Positions 10,352-19,415 of a stretch of 64,000 nucleotides of DNA are shown here, piece by piece; within the stretch, counting starts at the first letter, position 1, and each line of letters starts with the position of its first letter. The notes below the pieces were generated by a model. That model searched no databases and was not told where the DNA came from. It saw nothing but the letters and a program-made list of their open reading frames with translations. Both the position numbers and the translations under genes were made by a program. Source of the DNA: Nematostella vectensis. Taxonomy: Eukaryota > Cnidaria > Anthozoa > Actiniaria > Edwardsiidae. The DNA lies in the NCBI RefSeq assembly GCF_932526225.1, contig NC_064047.1, positions 4,587,501-4,651,500 on the forward strand, in the 5' to 3' direction.

Positions 10352-11671
10352 GTGAATTTGGAGTTATTTAGCTTGCCGTAGCAGTCAAAAGCACTCACGC
10401 TTTATTATAATCATATTCAAATTAGGATATATTTACTCAGGGATTTCAAAAACAAAACAAACAAAAAAGTTATATAAGCATTGATTTCCAAATTATCTTT
10501 TATCGGACATCTTCTCTAGTTTAGCATGAATCATTTACATGATATATCAAAGTGTTTTCAATCACACTGTAAAACTCATTCTTAGTTTTTGTTTTTCAAC
10601 AGAAAGTCATTTTCTAGTTCTCTTTGGTGAATTTGGAGTATTTAGCTTGCCGTATCAGTCAAAAGCACTCACGCTTTATTATAATCATTCTCAAATTAGG
10701 ATATATTTACTCAGGGATTTCAAAAACAAAACAAACAAAAAAATTATATAAGCATTGATTTTCAAATTATCTTTTATCGGACATCTTCTCTAGTTTAGCA
10801 TGAATCATTTACATGATATATCAAATTTTCAAGCGGGGACGCTTGTCTTCAAAGGGGGAGGCCATGTTATGATAGGTTATGTTTGAATCAATCCGTATTT
10901 TACTAATTGTAGTAAGCAAATAGACAAAGTTAAGATATTTGCTCTAGCTGAAAGGGTTGTTCAAGGTTGAAAGTATTCTTGAGGCATTGTTAGTTTTTGT
11001 TGATTTAGCTGAATAGGAAGTTGTTCGTTTAATTAAAAGAATTAGCGACATAATGACATTTATCGGGTCGTACCATGTTTTGGGACTTATCTGGCTTCAA
11101 CTTCCCATTAAGTTGGTAAACTTACAAGTCTTCTGTTTATATAGTTTCCTTTAGATGTCGGACGTTAATTGTCGGTATCATAGGCACAGCACGTAGGATC
11201 GCCCACACTCAAGTAGGAGGTGCTTAGCTCTGCAGTGTTGGCAATCTGATTATCTATGCTAATCTAAGTCAGCAAACATCACATCTACGCTGCTTGACCG
11301 ACCAGTTCTTTCCCCTTCCGTTCAGTAACTTTCGATTACAAGTTACATATTTGTTTCTCCAAAGTTACCTTTTTACCTTTCCTACCGACTCCCTTAGTTT
11401 CATGGCAAAGGACATTCGTTTTCTTTTCAAAGCTTTCCTTTGTTATCGCTAATTTTGCCGACAGTTAATGATATCTGATGTAACTGTTTGCATTGTCAAG
11501 TACCGTCCAATCACCGCACTCTGCACACCTGGTCAGTGCTTGTCAATCGAACGTACTACCTGTTTTGCTACAAATTGGACCACATTCTAAATCCTAATCA
11601 CTCTTCATCCCACTGACTCAGAATAAAGGTACGACCCCAGTCAACAGAAGTCCTCCCGTCGTATTATTACA
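10352..11671 (+). repeat. 3' LTR with partial tandem duplication
   Basis: Matches the 5' LTR, but the first 200 bases are present twice: a unit of about 275 bp made of roughly 80 bases of pre-LTR sequence plus the LTR start is repeated (about 10271-10548 and 10549-10830). The first bases differ from the 5' LTR (CTTTGGTGAATTTGG instead of TGTTATGATGTGAATTTGG), so the exact left edge is uncertain. A short insertion near 11457-11485 is absent from the 5' LTR. Confidence 0.75.
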
Positions 11672-11675
11672 GCAT

Positions 11676-11868
11676 TAAACTGCTGTTTTGTCCCGAGGGG
11701 GTGGGGGCTTTTCTCGGTTTTGTACAGGGTCAAAGTCTAACCCCCCACCCTTCCCCGGGTGGGGACACCAACTCATTTTTTTTTTTATCGGAGTGGACCT
11801 TTTTGTTGAGTGAAGGGTTATTCCGAATACAGGAAGCATAAATTTGGGGAAATAATGAAATTGTAGGG
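11676..11868. other. Remnant flank of duplicated block, up to the duplication junction
   Basis: Homologous to 28227-28432 and 48336-48535. It contains a G/C-rich foldback (TGTCCCGAGGGGGTGG ... CCGGGTGGGGACA). Homology to that block stops at about 11868, where sequence matching 1857 onward starts. Confidence 0.6.
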
Positions 11869-12267
11869 AAATTGTCGTGCAAGGGGTATAACTGAACTTG
11901 TTGTGACACGGTAAGGACACGGTGAAACGGTTAGGAATGGGACGTCTTATATAGGTTACATTGGTCATTTACAAAGTCATTTGTATGATTAATTTTGAAA
12001 GCCCGTTTTCCTTGTTAGCCACATTTTCGCTCATAGATTACAGATTTATACTTGGTAACTAAATGGTACATGATATTAATTCTATTATTTTCATTTCTGG
12101 TATAATCCGATGAAAAAAAAAAAAGTAGCAAACAGATTAAAGGAACACCAAGTAGTGGATAACGCAGCCCTAGCGCCTTCATCGGTTAAAATTTCTAATA
12201 ATCCAGGTATTAAAGAAGATACTCAGACGTTGGCAGGCGAACCCAGGTTTGATATCATTTAGCTAAT
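11869..12267 (-). other. Orphan copy of the lectin promoter region
   Basis: This stretch matches 1857-2248 and includes the TATA box (11946-11954), but the signal-peptide exon is absent: homology begins abruptly at about 11868, just 5' of where the start codon should be. The preceding bases match 28227-28432 instead. The segment is therefore the start of a second, overlapping copy of the duplicated block and has a promoter but no gene. The Polinton-like element is inserted at its far end. Confidence 0.65.
12262..12267. repeat. Left target-site duplication of Polinton-like element
   Basis: GCTAAT, identical to 26704-26709 and present once at the empty sites 2243-2248 and 46815-46820. Confidence 0.9.
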
Positions 12268-12605
12268 TGGGGGGACTGGGGGGTTTCATAGAAACTAGTG
12301 GGGGGTGCGAATCGCCCCTCCGACCCCCCCAACCCCATCTTAGGTTTGGGAGGCGCGGCGCGCCCCTCCGAGCCCCCTAGCCCGTCTCCCTCCTTCTATA
12401 TATATCAAGCATATAATGTTTCATGTACATAAATAATCGGCAATTGTTTATGTAGGCCGGGCCGTTTCACGTACATAAATAATTGGCAATTGCTAATGTA
12501 GGCCGGGGCCGTTTCACGTACATAAATAATTGGCAATTGCTAATGTAGTCCGAGGCCGTTTCACGTACATAAATAATTGGCAATTGTTCATGTAGGCCGG
12601 GCGCG
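12268..12605 (+). repeat. Left terminal inverted repeat with subterminal tandem repeats
   Basis: Begins TGGGGGGACTGGGGGGTTTC and matches the reverse complement of the right end (GGGGGGGCTGGGGGGTTTC). The outer 155 bases are G/C-rich. The inner part is four tandem copies of a 46-48 bp unit containing GTACATAAATAATTGGCAAT and ending GTAGGCCGGGGCCGTTTC. Such subterminal repeats may bind the integrase or initiate replication; that is inference. Confidence 0.85.
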
Positions 12606-12745
12606 GTTCGCGTACACGACTTTTTGGGGCAAATTGCGATGGGTCGGGGAGGGCCGCGAAAACGAGGAGGGCCGCCAACCTACGGAGCGCGGAATAACCG
12701 TTTTTCGGCCGTAAATTCAAAGCCGCTAACGTTTAAACCTGAGTT

Positions 12746-13429
12746 TTACTCGAACACCTCGCTCCCGAACTCCTCGCGAATTTCTCGCAGCCTCTTTTTC
12801 ATCTTTTCGCGTGCCTCCAGGGAGGGCCCTTTCCCGCTTTTTTTATCATGCGGTGCGAGGCCGTGTCGAGCTCTGATAGCGGCCTTGAGCGCGAAGTATC
12901 TCTCTTGTTCCTGAAGTATTAGCCGGAACTCTTCGTCTGAGATATGCCCGTCCTGCAGAGCCTTAGAGACCAGCTCGCTGATCGAGTTTTTCTTACTCTC
13001 CGCTAAAACCATCGTTTCTTCGTGTTTAGCCACCTTGCTCGTAAGACCCCTAGAGACTACCCCCGCGCCCACGACACCGACCAGCCCAGCGACCCCTGCC
13101 AGCGGACCGCCGATCAGAACCCCTATCCCACTCAGAGAGACCCCCACCCCGGCGCTGGAAAGCGCCCCTGCAGCGATGCCGGATGCCACAGACACAGCAT
13201 GGGTAACGGCAAAGGCGCGCTTATACTTCTTCCGCACCTGTCGATGATGCGTTATCTCGTTGTCTAGAACCGCCTGAGAGTCACATATTTTCTGGAGTCG
13301 GAAGCTTTGCACGTCGCCGCCGATGCTTGCCGGAGCGGTGGGCGTCATGTGCGTTTGCGGGCAAATCGGGGGGCAGACGCTGGGAAGCGAGGGGTATATG
13401 GCACCCCTGCTAACGTCGCTGTTTGCCAT
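12746..13429 (-). CDS. Glycine-rich membrane protein of the Polinton-like element
   Basis: 227 residues from an ATG at 13429. Residues about 65-125 form a long Gly/Ala/Val-rich hydrophobic hairpin (GIAAGALSSAGVGVSLSG, GVAGLVGVVGAGVV) preceded by a basic HRQVRKKYKRA segment and followed by a conserved-looking amphipathic block (KHEETMVLAESKKNSISELV, GHISDEEFRLIL). I remember similar proteins in large numbers in anthozoan and hydrozoan genomes without assigned function. Divergence and spacing (17 bp downstream of the penton-like gene, same strand) suggest co-transcription. A membrane-active virion or lysis role is possible but not shown. Frame is intact. Confidence 0.65.
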   Translation of the reverse strand: MANSDVSRGAIYPSLPSVCPPICPQTHMTPTAPASIGGDVQSFRLQKICDSQAVLDNEITHHRQVRKKYKRAFAVTHAVSVASGIAAGALSSAGVGVSLSGIGVLIGGPLAGVAGLVGVVGAGVVSRGLTSKVAKHEETMVLAESKKNSISELVSKALQDGHISDEEFRLILQEQERYFALKAAIRARHGLAPHDKKSGKGPSLEAREKMKKRLREIREEFGSEVFE

Positions 13430-13445
13430 GCTTGTTATGTCGGAC

Positions 13446-14144
13446 CTAGGTTAGCTCTAATACGAGGCGAACAGGCTTGCCCGTAAAGTCCACCCGTCTA
13501 CCGCGGTCATCCCTGACCCATATTCGGATACTCGAGACAAACTCAGAGGAAGATGTCGCAGCATCCCCCATCACAAACGGGGATGTCGGGCCCATAGACG
13601 ACTTTCTCGTGTGGCCTTCCGCGGGTTTCTAGGCAAGCGAGAACGTTTGAAGGCTCGTCTAAGGCGAGGCATTGCGAGCGGTCTACGATATCGCAGAAGA
13701 TGTAGAGGGCCTCTATTTTCGGCAAAGCCACCTTAAGTGGGGCCCCCCCACGGGCAGTACGAGGCCCCGCCCACCCAACTGATCGTCTTTAGCCTCCAGG
13801 CCAAATTGTGCGCAAAGCTCGGCATTCAGGAACGCAACGCCTTTGGACACGAGCGCGATCTTCCCGGTGAGGGGATCCAGCTTCGCGGTCAGAATCTTGG
13901 TTTCAGCGCGGTTGATCGTTTCCTCGATGGACTCGGCCGTGTGGTGCCCGGCTGGCAGAGTAGCGATGGGCGGGAGGGAGGCTATAGTTGTTATCTGATG
14001 CTCCCGCTCGAGATTAAACCAGCTGTTAAACAGCGAGCACTGCCGGAGCGCCACGAAGCGTGGGCGCCTTATCGGCTGCTCGAAGAAGAGCGTCAGTTCG
14101 CCTCCGGTGAACACAGCATGTAGAACCACCATTGTATTGAACAA
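13446..14144 (-). CDS. Penton-like minor capsid protein, two frameshifts
   Basis: The coding signal runs over about 232 codons in three frames. The first part (14144 to about 13725) begins MFNTMVVLHAVFTGGELTLF and contains the AESIEETINRAETKI segment. At a G7 tract near 13741-13747 the signal moves to another frame (LYIFCDIVDRSQC). Near 13560 it moves again to a frame ending IRIWVRDDRGRRVDFTGK with the stop at 13446-13448. The order 'LYxxCDxV ... SVRDxxGxxxDFxGxP' is what I remember of a virion protein next to the capsid gene in cnidarian Polinton-like elements, probably the penton-type single jelly roll. The family assignment is inference. Confidence 0.5.
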
Positions 14145-14174
14145 AGCCCGCCTTCGTGTTTAATAGGGCTGAGC

Positions 14175-15701
14175 ATGGATTGGGAGGGCTGGCGGATGCT
14201 GAACGAGGAGGCGATTCCTCGAAGGGAGGAGGAGGAGACGAAGAAGGAGGCAGTTGCGGCGGGAGCCTCTATAGCCGAACATATCAAACACGCTATAGCC
14301 GAACAAGTCAAACGCGAAAAAACCGGTTTCCCTAGGTCTCTGACCCTCGCGCAAAAGCTGCTCTACGCCGTGCCCGCGACCCCCGTGGAGAGCACGGCCT
14401 CAGACATCACCCCACTACTCATGCAGGTAGAGATACACGTGGCTGAGGACAAATCATTCACGACTAGGGTCCGAGACATATTCAAAGAGACAGTAGTCAC
14501 ACACAAGTCCGCCATGGAGTCTCGCCGGTGGCTATCGGAGCCTTCCTATGACTGGCCACAGCAACTCAACTTTGCGGTCTGGTGCGCAACCGCCGGATGT
14601 GGGGTGTCCCTAGTCGACCCCGCTTTCGCCACGCTCCCCTCTGTCATCAGGGGATTTCTAAGGTTTCACGTCTACTTTACCACCCGGAGGATACTCTACG
14701 AGCTCGGCGCCCCCCTGCCTGGCGACAGCCCGTTCACGCAAAAAGGTAACCGCTACAAGAAGGCCGCTTTCGAGCGTCTATGTATAGAGTTCGGTTTGCC
14801 GCGTAAGCCGGACTTTCGATGGAAAGGCGGGCGGAACCACGGGCTAGGCGATGTGTTTGTGTTCTACCCGGGGGAGGGGTATCGCAACGTGCACGTGATC
14901 CGTGGCTACGACGCGGCGGCGGACGAGTACCCGAGCCACCTCAATCTGTTTAGCGACGAAGGTGGGACGTACAATAGTGGGAGGCAGGTGGGTTACATAC
15001 GCAACGACGACCACGGGGGCGTGCAATATAGCTGGTTTGCGCCTCCCAAAGGTGAGGGGCTGACAAAAGCAGGGCTAGGAAGACTCGATCGCTCGGTCGA
15101 GGCGTTCGTCTACACAGTGCTTGGCGCGCAGGTAAACGTCCGTTCCTCTATCGCGGGGGCCGGTGGGCCGGCCATGGAGGCGCAGGCGGAGTTCACGAAG
15201 CTGCTTGAAAACGCGATCATAGAAAACGACATCGCTCAAAGCGTGCAAAGGTACCAGTTAGCCGTGCAGGAGGCCAAGGTGAGGCTGAGTCTTGCGGTCG
15301 CACCAGGAGTGTGGCTGATGCCGAGCGATCTGGTGATAAACACGCAAAGCGTCGTGGGTTACAACAATAAGCTGCAGAAAGCGACGGACTCCATGACCCT
15401 CGGCGCAAACGCGATCCACACCGAGACGAAGCCAGTCGGTGCTCATAACATGGCCGGTGGGCATCCTAGGGTGCAACACGTGACTGACCCTGGGATCGAC
15501 CGCGTGCCGTCCCGGCGGCGAAGCAAGGCTTCCGCCCCTGCAAAAGTGCACGCAGAGGGCGCGGTCCATGCCCCCTCTCCACGTACGCACGCTGCGCATG
15601 GCATAACTGCCGCCGGACCGGGCGAAAAGAGTGACCACACTGCCCTCAAGGCGGGGTTGTCGGCACTCGCGGTGGCCGCGGCGTATTACTTGTTCCGATG
15701 A
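14175..15701 (+). CDS. Large virion-associated protein of the Polinton-like element (508 residues)
   Basis: Intact frame starting at ATG 14175, only 30 bp from the divergent penton-like gene. The N-terminus (residues 1-50) is charged and helical. The central part holds WPQQLNFAVWCATAGCGVS, FLRFHVYFTTRRIL and GLTKAGLGRLDRSVEAFVYT, features I recall from an uncharacterised protein that accompanies capsid genes in cnidarian Polinton-like elements. The C-terminal 80 residues are low-complexity and end in one hydrophobic helix (ALAVAAAYYLF), a tail anchor. Likely a structural or membrane-linked virion component. No enzyme motif is seen. It overlaps the convergent downstream gene by 16 bp. Confidence 0.6.
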   Translation: MDWEGWRMLNEEAIPRREEEETKKEAVAAGASIAEHIKHAIAEQVKREKTGFPRSLTLAQKLLYAVPATPVESTASDITPLLMQVEIHVAEDKSFTTRVRDIFKETVVTHKSAMESRRWLSEPSYDWPQQLNFAVWCATAGCGVSLVDPAFATLPSVIRGFLRFHVYFTTRRILYELGAPLPGDSPFTQKGNRYKKAAFERLCIEFGLPRKPDFRWKGGRNHGLGDVFVFYPGEGYRNVHVIRGYDAAADEYPSHLNLFSDEGGTYNSGRQVGYIRNDDHGGVQYSWFAPPKGEGLTKAGLGRLDRSVEAFVYTVLGAQVNVRSSIAGAGGPAMEAQAEFTKLLENAIIENDIAQSVQRYQLAVQEAKVRLSLAVAPGVWLMPSDLVINTQSVVGYNNKLQKATDSMTLGANAIHTETKPVGAHNMAGGHPRVQHVTDPGIDRVPSRRRSKASAPAKVHAEGAVHAPSPRTHAAHGITAAGPGEKSDHTALKAGLSALAVAAAYYLFR

Positions 15702-16654
15702 CTGCTTTGCATTCGACGAACCAAAAACGCGGCTACGGCTAGAATGAGCAGCCACGCATTTTCGCCAAGGAATTTCACCGCTTCTCCTGCAGCCTTAAAC
15801 ACGAAGTTCGCGATGCTGCCTACTAACCCAGGGAGAAGCTCGCCTAGCTTTTTCCCGATAGCCTTAAGCCCGTTACCGGCCCCTCTGGCCACGGAGGAGA
15901 GCGACTTGCCAAGCGACGTCACAATGGCCGCGATCGTCGTCGCTACGGCCAACCCGATAGCGGTGACGGTAAAGCCGTACTTTTTGAAGATGGCTTTGAT
16001 GCGCTCTCTTAGCGGCTTTTGGTTCTCGAGCTCTCGGTTTTCGCGCTCTAGTTTGTCAATCTCGGGCAGCCTCTCCTCGCTGCGCTCACGGGCCTCTTGG
16101 CGGCGACTCTCTGACGTGTTAGGGTCGTCGATGGTCTTCCTGTCTGCGGCTACCACCCCTTGCAGCTCTTGGACTCGTTCCGTGTTTTCCTGGATGACCG
16201 CGTCTACCTCTGCCACGGACCCCATCGCCAGCTTGAAGCCTTTCAGCTTTGCAACGTCCTGTCGAACGCCCCCGTCCTCATTGAACAGCTGTCTTGGTTC
16301 AGTCCAACCCCCTTTGCCGAGGTTAAGAACCCGTATTAGCGTCTCCCCCCTCTGGTCTGACTGGAACCGTATCAGATTCTCGTTAAGGTCTGGGTATTTC
16401 TCCCTGAGGGACTGGAGACCGAGTCTTGTCGCTGCACCCTCTGTGGTGAACGAGGTATCAGCGGTCGTTTGCGTTGCGCTTCGCGTAGCCATGCTATGCG
16501 CAGCATGCGTACGCGACGACGTGCTCGTCATTGGGATCGACTCCCCATCGTCGGGGTCAAACGGGATAAGGGGCGTCGTCTCGTCGTCCCCCGCCCCGCG
16601 ATCGGCGGATGCACCCGGCAAGGTATCGCCAATGTCAACGTCAACATCACCCAT
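15686..16654 (-). CDS. Coiled-coil membrane protein of the Polinton-like element
   Basis: About 322 residues from ATG 16654 (an upstream TTG at 16669 is in frame but unlikely). The acidic Ser/Thr-rich N-terminus is followed by a charged coiled coil (about residues 150-225, rich in ERxxExxKLERENRELE), then FKKYGFTVTAIGLAVATTIA, an amphipathic glycine-rich block (GAGNGLKAIGKKLGELLPG) and a C-terminal transmembrane helix (AWLLILAVAAFLV) with a basic end. The combination is one I remember from cnidarian Polinton-like elements. A membrane-associated or membrane-active virion role is plausible. Divergent from the capsid gene across a 118-bp spacer with an 18-bp perfect palindrome. Confidence 0.6.
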   Translation of the reverse strand: MGDVDVDIGDTLPGASADRGAGDDETTPLIPFDPDDGESIPMTSTSSRTHAAHSMATRSATQTTADTSFTTEGAATRLGLQSLREKYPDLNENLIRFQSDQRGETLIRVLNLGKGGWTEPRQLFNEDGGVRQDVAKLKGFKLAMGSVAEVDAVIQENTERVQELQGVVAADRKTIDDPNTSESRRQEARERSEERLPEIDKLERENRELENQKPLRERIKAIFKKYGFTVTAIGLAVATTIAAIVTSLGKSLSSVARGAGNGLKAIGKKLGELLPGLVGSIANFVFKAAGEAVKFLGENAWLLILAVAAFLVRRMQSSHRNK

Positions 16655-16772
16655 GATGAGTGCGCACAACTCGTGCTATGCTATGTTAGACATGTCTAAC
16701 AGTCCGCACCATAGCCACGCGGCTTCGTACTTTATGTATGTATAAATATATGATATATGATATACGTATACG
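16655..16772. promoter_or_regulatory. Bidirectional spacer between coiled-coil gene and capsid gene
   Basis: Contains the perfect palindrome TGTTAGACATGTCTAACA (16684-16701) and, just before the capsid ATG, an AT-rich run TATATGATATACGTATACG. Likely a shared promoter; the regulator is unknown. Confidence 0.45.
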
Positions 16773-18049
16773 ATGTCAGTCAGCGATAAACTTGACCCCC
16801 AACGAACACCCAGAACTCTTCTGGGGTTGAAAGCCGAGAGAACTTTTCACCGGGTCACTCTCAACCCGGCCTCCCCAGGCGGGACGCTATATGTGGCGGT
16901 CCCAAAGCTATCGGAAGCCGTCACGCTCGTGCCTGGCTCCTTGAGGGTTGGTCTTGATCTCTCCATCTCAGGCCATGCAAATAATACCGTCGTGAACAAC
17001 GTCGGCCGAAATCTCGTGAGCCGCCTGAAAATCACGTTTGCAGCAGAAACGCTCCAGGACACCAACCGCTACGACATCTTCAAGACGTATGAGGAGCTTT
17101 ACCTGTCCAAGGTCGAGAGAGAGGACCGCCTGGAGCAGGGCATACAGTCAGAAAACATGCGCAAGCTTCGCTCCAAGGCTGGCGATAAAGCGACTAGTAA
17201 CGCCAAGGAGAACGCTCTAAACGCCGCCCACGGGGCGAGGTACACCATCCCGCTAGACCATTCTCTGCTGACGGACCACGGCGTGCTGTACCCAAGGGCG
17301 CTCTCCGAGGCGCTGCTCTTCGAGATCACGTTCGCAGCGGTTGACCAGGTAGTAGTCGGAAGCGATGCTACCAAATTATCCTATGGCATCAAAAACCTAG
17401 AGCTGGAATACGAAAGCCTGAGGGACGACAACCTCGCCCGGTCTGCAGCCGCCGCCTACCAAAACAGCACAACGTTCTTCTACGAGCAAGTGAACCTTCA
17501 TAAGACCTTCCATATTAGCAAAGGGACGGACAGCATAATCAACGAAAGTGTCAACCTGCCGCGAAGGTCTATGAGCGGTCTGTTGCTCCTCTTTGTGGAG
17601 CCATACACGGCAGAGGCTCGCGACTCTGAGAAGTTCGTGTACCCCGACATCAAGAGCGTTCGCGTTACAATCGACGGCATGCCAAACAAGGTCTTCAGCC
17701 AGGGGCTGCGCCCCACGGATTTCTGGACGGAGGCGAAAAGGCGGTTCGTCCGCCCCTCCCCGGGGGGGGGGGGGGGGGGGGGGGGCACAGCGGAGCGCCT
17801 GCCGCCCCGGCAATCGGCCACGAGTCGTTCTATGGCGATGACAAGTTTGCTCTGTGGATCGACCTTCGAACGACGGACGACAGTGCTATCCATGGGGGTG
17901 GTCTCCGATTGGTCAATACCCGCGACGGTGTGCACCTCGAGATAAAACGCACGGCAAGCGGCACGGGTACCGTAAACTGTCACGTGTTTGTGGTGGCCGA
18001 CGCCCAAATTAACCTTATGAAAGGACAGCTAGAGTCCATACAATACTGA
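16773..18049 (+). CDS. Probable double-jelly-roll major capsid protein, frameshifted at a poly-G tract
   Basis: About 425 codons. The first frame (16773 to about 17755) begins MSVSDKLDPQRTPRTLLGLK and contains VNLHKTFHISKGTDSIINES and NLPRRSMSGLLLLFVEPYT. A run of 24 G at 17762-17785 then disrupts the frame, and the expected C-terminal sequence (FYGDDKFALWIDLRTTDD, GLRLVNTRDGVHLEIKR, HVFVVADAQINLM) continues in another frame to the TGA at 18047-18049. Length, beta-rich pattern and position beside the packaging ATPase fit the Polinton capsid; I remember homologues annotated as F54H12.2-like. The poly-G tract may be a true expansion or an assembly error. Confidence 0.7.
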
Positions 18050-18098
18050 GCACATACGCCGGAGCGTGTTTCTGCGCGAAGCGCTGCGGCAGCGCGGT

Positions 18099-18695
18099 AT
18101 GGACCCGAGAAACATACCATTTAACGCTCTCATCGTGGGCCCGACGTCATGCGGGAAGACCCAATTCGTAGTGGACCGGCTGCGCGGCCCTTTCTGGGGC
18201 AAGTTTGACTACATCGTGCTCATGTGCCCTACCTTTGTCTACAACAAAACATACGACGGCTTCGGCGAGGGCGACAATCGTCTGTTTGTCATTGCACCTG
18301 AGGCGGGTCAGATCGACATACTGCTGAGGTTTGTCTCCGCTCTCTTCGAATGCACTAATACGCTAATCATACTCGACGACTGTGCGGCCTTGAAAGACGT
18401 AAAGAGGCGCTCTGACCAGCTCGTCAACTTGGCGTTCAGCGCGCGCCACGTGGGTATTAGCGTGTGGGTGATCACGCAGCAGCTCACCAGCATCACGAAG
18501 CCGTTCCGCGAGAACATCCGGCCCTGGTGGTCTTCTATACCCCGAGCAAGGCGGACATGAAAGCTATCCTGCATGACTACGGCGCGGAGCGAAGAGAAGA
18601 TGAAAGAGTACATGAAGGCCCTCAAGACGAAAAAGTTCTTGAAGTTAGAGTTCTGCTTGCATCACCCTTATACCATCGCCCTAGTTGAACGGTAA
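18099..18695 (+). CDS. A32/FtsK-HerA-type genome-packaging ATPase, frameshifted
   Basis: P-loop ATPase of about 198 codons, 50 bp downstream of the capsid frame. Walker A is GPTSCGKT and Walker B LIILDDCAAL, followed by FSARHVGISVWVITQQLT, as in viral DNA-packaging ATPases of the A32 family. I prefer ATG 18099 to a GTG at 18066. The frame shifts near 18520, where YTPSKADMKAILHDYGAE continues in the next frame, and again near 18590, after which the last 34 codons end at 18693-18695 (TAA). Function: pumping of the genome into the capsid, powered by ATP. The catalytic half is intact; the C-terminal third is broken. Confidence 0.8.
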
Positions 18696-18778
18696 CCAAC
18701 GCCCTAGGGCATAACGTGTGTGTGCACACATATACGTACGTACATACGTAATCACACGTGTTGCAACTTAGCCACGGC

Positions 18779-19393
18779 ATGATGAGCGACGAATACTTTG
18801 AGAGTCTTCTTGAGGGGGGCGCCGCAGGCCTCCCGGCCGTCGAGTCGTTGGACTGCTCGACGCATCCTGCCGGAGCGGCAACCGGAGGTGAGCAAACTGA
18901 GGTAGCAGACGCGAGGGAGAAACTCGCGATTCTCGTAGCCTCAGGGAAGCCGAGAGAAATGGTAGGCAAGGCCCTGACTCACGACGACGTCAAACGCATG
19001 AGCGCCGAGGAGGTGAGGAAGTACGAGAGGCGATACGAGACCGCTCTAGCCAGCCGGACTACAGACGCCCTGGCAGACAGCTTTCTGAAGCTTACGACCA
19101 AGCTAGTAGGCATGGCGCTGCCGATAGACAGTGTGGTCGATCTTCACAATGACCTAGTGTCCGACTACATCATCAACAACGAGCTCCGCACATTGTGCGG
19201 AAGCCTGTCTCTACGCTGCGGTCGTTTGATGGCTTTAGCCGTCGGGGCGTTACACGTAGCGCGTCATGTGAACACCGCCGGAACGGCAAGCGCTGACGCG
19301 CGGTGTCAACGCGAGGTAGCAGCCGCGGACTCACCTGTGGTTTGCCTGCCGGAACGGCACACGGACAGTGCCACTTCTTCAGCGACCAAGTAG
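18779..19393 (+). CDS. Small virion-type protein of unknown function
   Basis: About 204 residues (two adjacent ATGs at 18779 and 18782). The N-terminus is acidic and low-complexity. The centre is helical: LTHDDVKRMSAEEVRKYERR and LADSFLKLTTKLVGMALPID. The end contains segments encoded by GCCGGAACGGCA-type palindromes (NTAGTASADA, LPERH). Spaced 83 bp after the ATPase by an ACGTA-rich run. It resembles small proteins I recall downstream of the ATPase in related elements; no function is assigned. Confidence 0.5.
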   Translation: MMSDEYFESLLEGGAAGLPAVESLDCSTHPAGAATGGEQTEVADAREKLAILVASGKPREMVGKALTHDDVKRMSAEEVRKYERRYETALASRTTDALADSFLKLTTKLVGMALPIDSVVDLHNDLVSDYIINNELRTLCGSLSLRCGRLMALAVGALHVARHVNTAGTASADARCQREVAAADSPVVCLPERHTDSATSSATK

Positions 19394-19415
19394 TTGACAC
19401 CGCGTGTCAACACAA

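Larger units (their letters stand above)
3739..11671 (+). mobile_element. Ty3/gypsy-like LTR retrotransposon with envelope-like gene, pol deleted
   Basis: 7,933-bp insertion with TG...CA termini (TGTTATGATG...TTATTACA) and a 4-bp GCAT target duplication at 3735-3738 and 11672-11675. Sister copies at about 28,225 and 48,336 show the unoccupied site. Between the LTRs are, in order, gag, an aspartic protease, an envelope-like glycoprotein in two overlapping frames, and an inverted LINE fragment. No reverse transcriptase, RNase H or integrase is present: only about 100 bp separate protease from envelope. The copy is therefore non-autonomous. The LTRs look very similar, suggesting a fairly recent insertion. 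Confidence 0.85.

Noticed and set aside
17498-18007. 169-codon minus-strand ORF opposite the capsid gene
   Set aside because: Shadow frame of the capsid gene; it contains the complement of the poly-G tract (poly-Pro) and has no domain.
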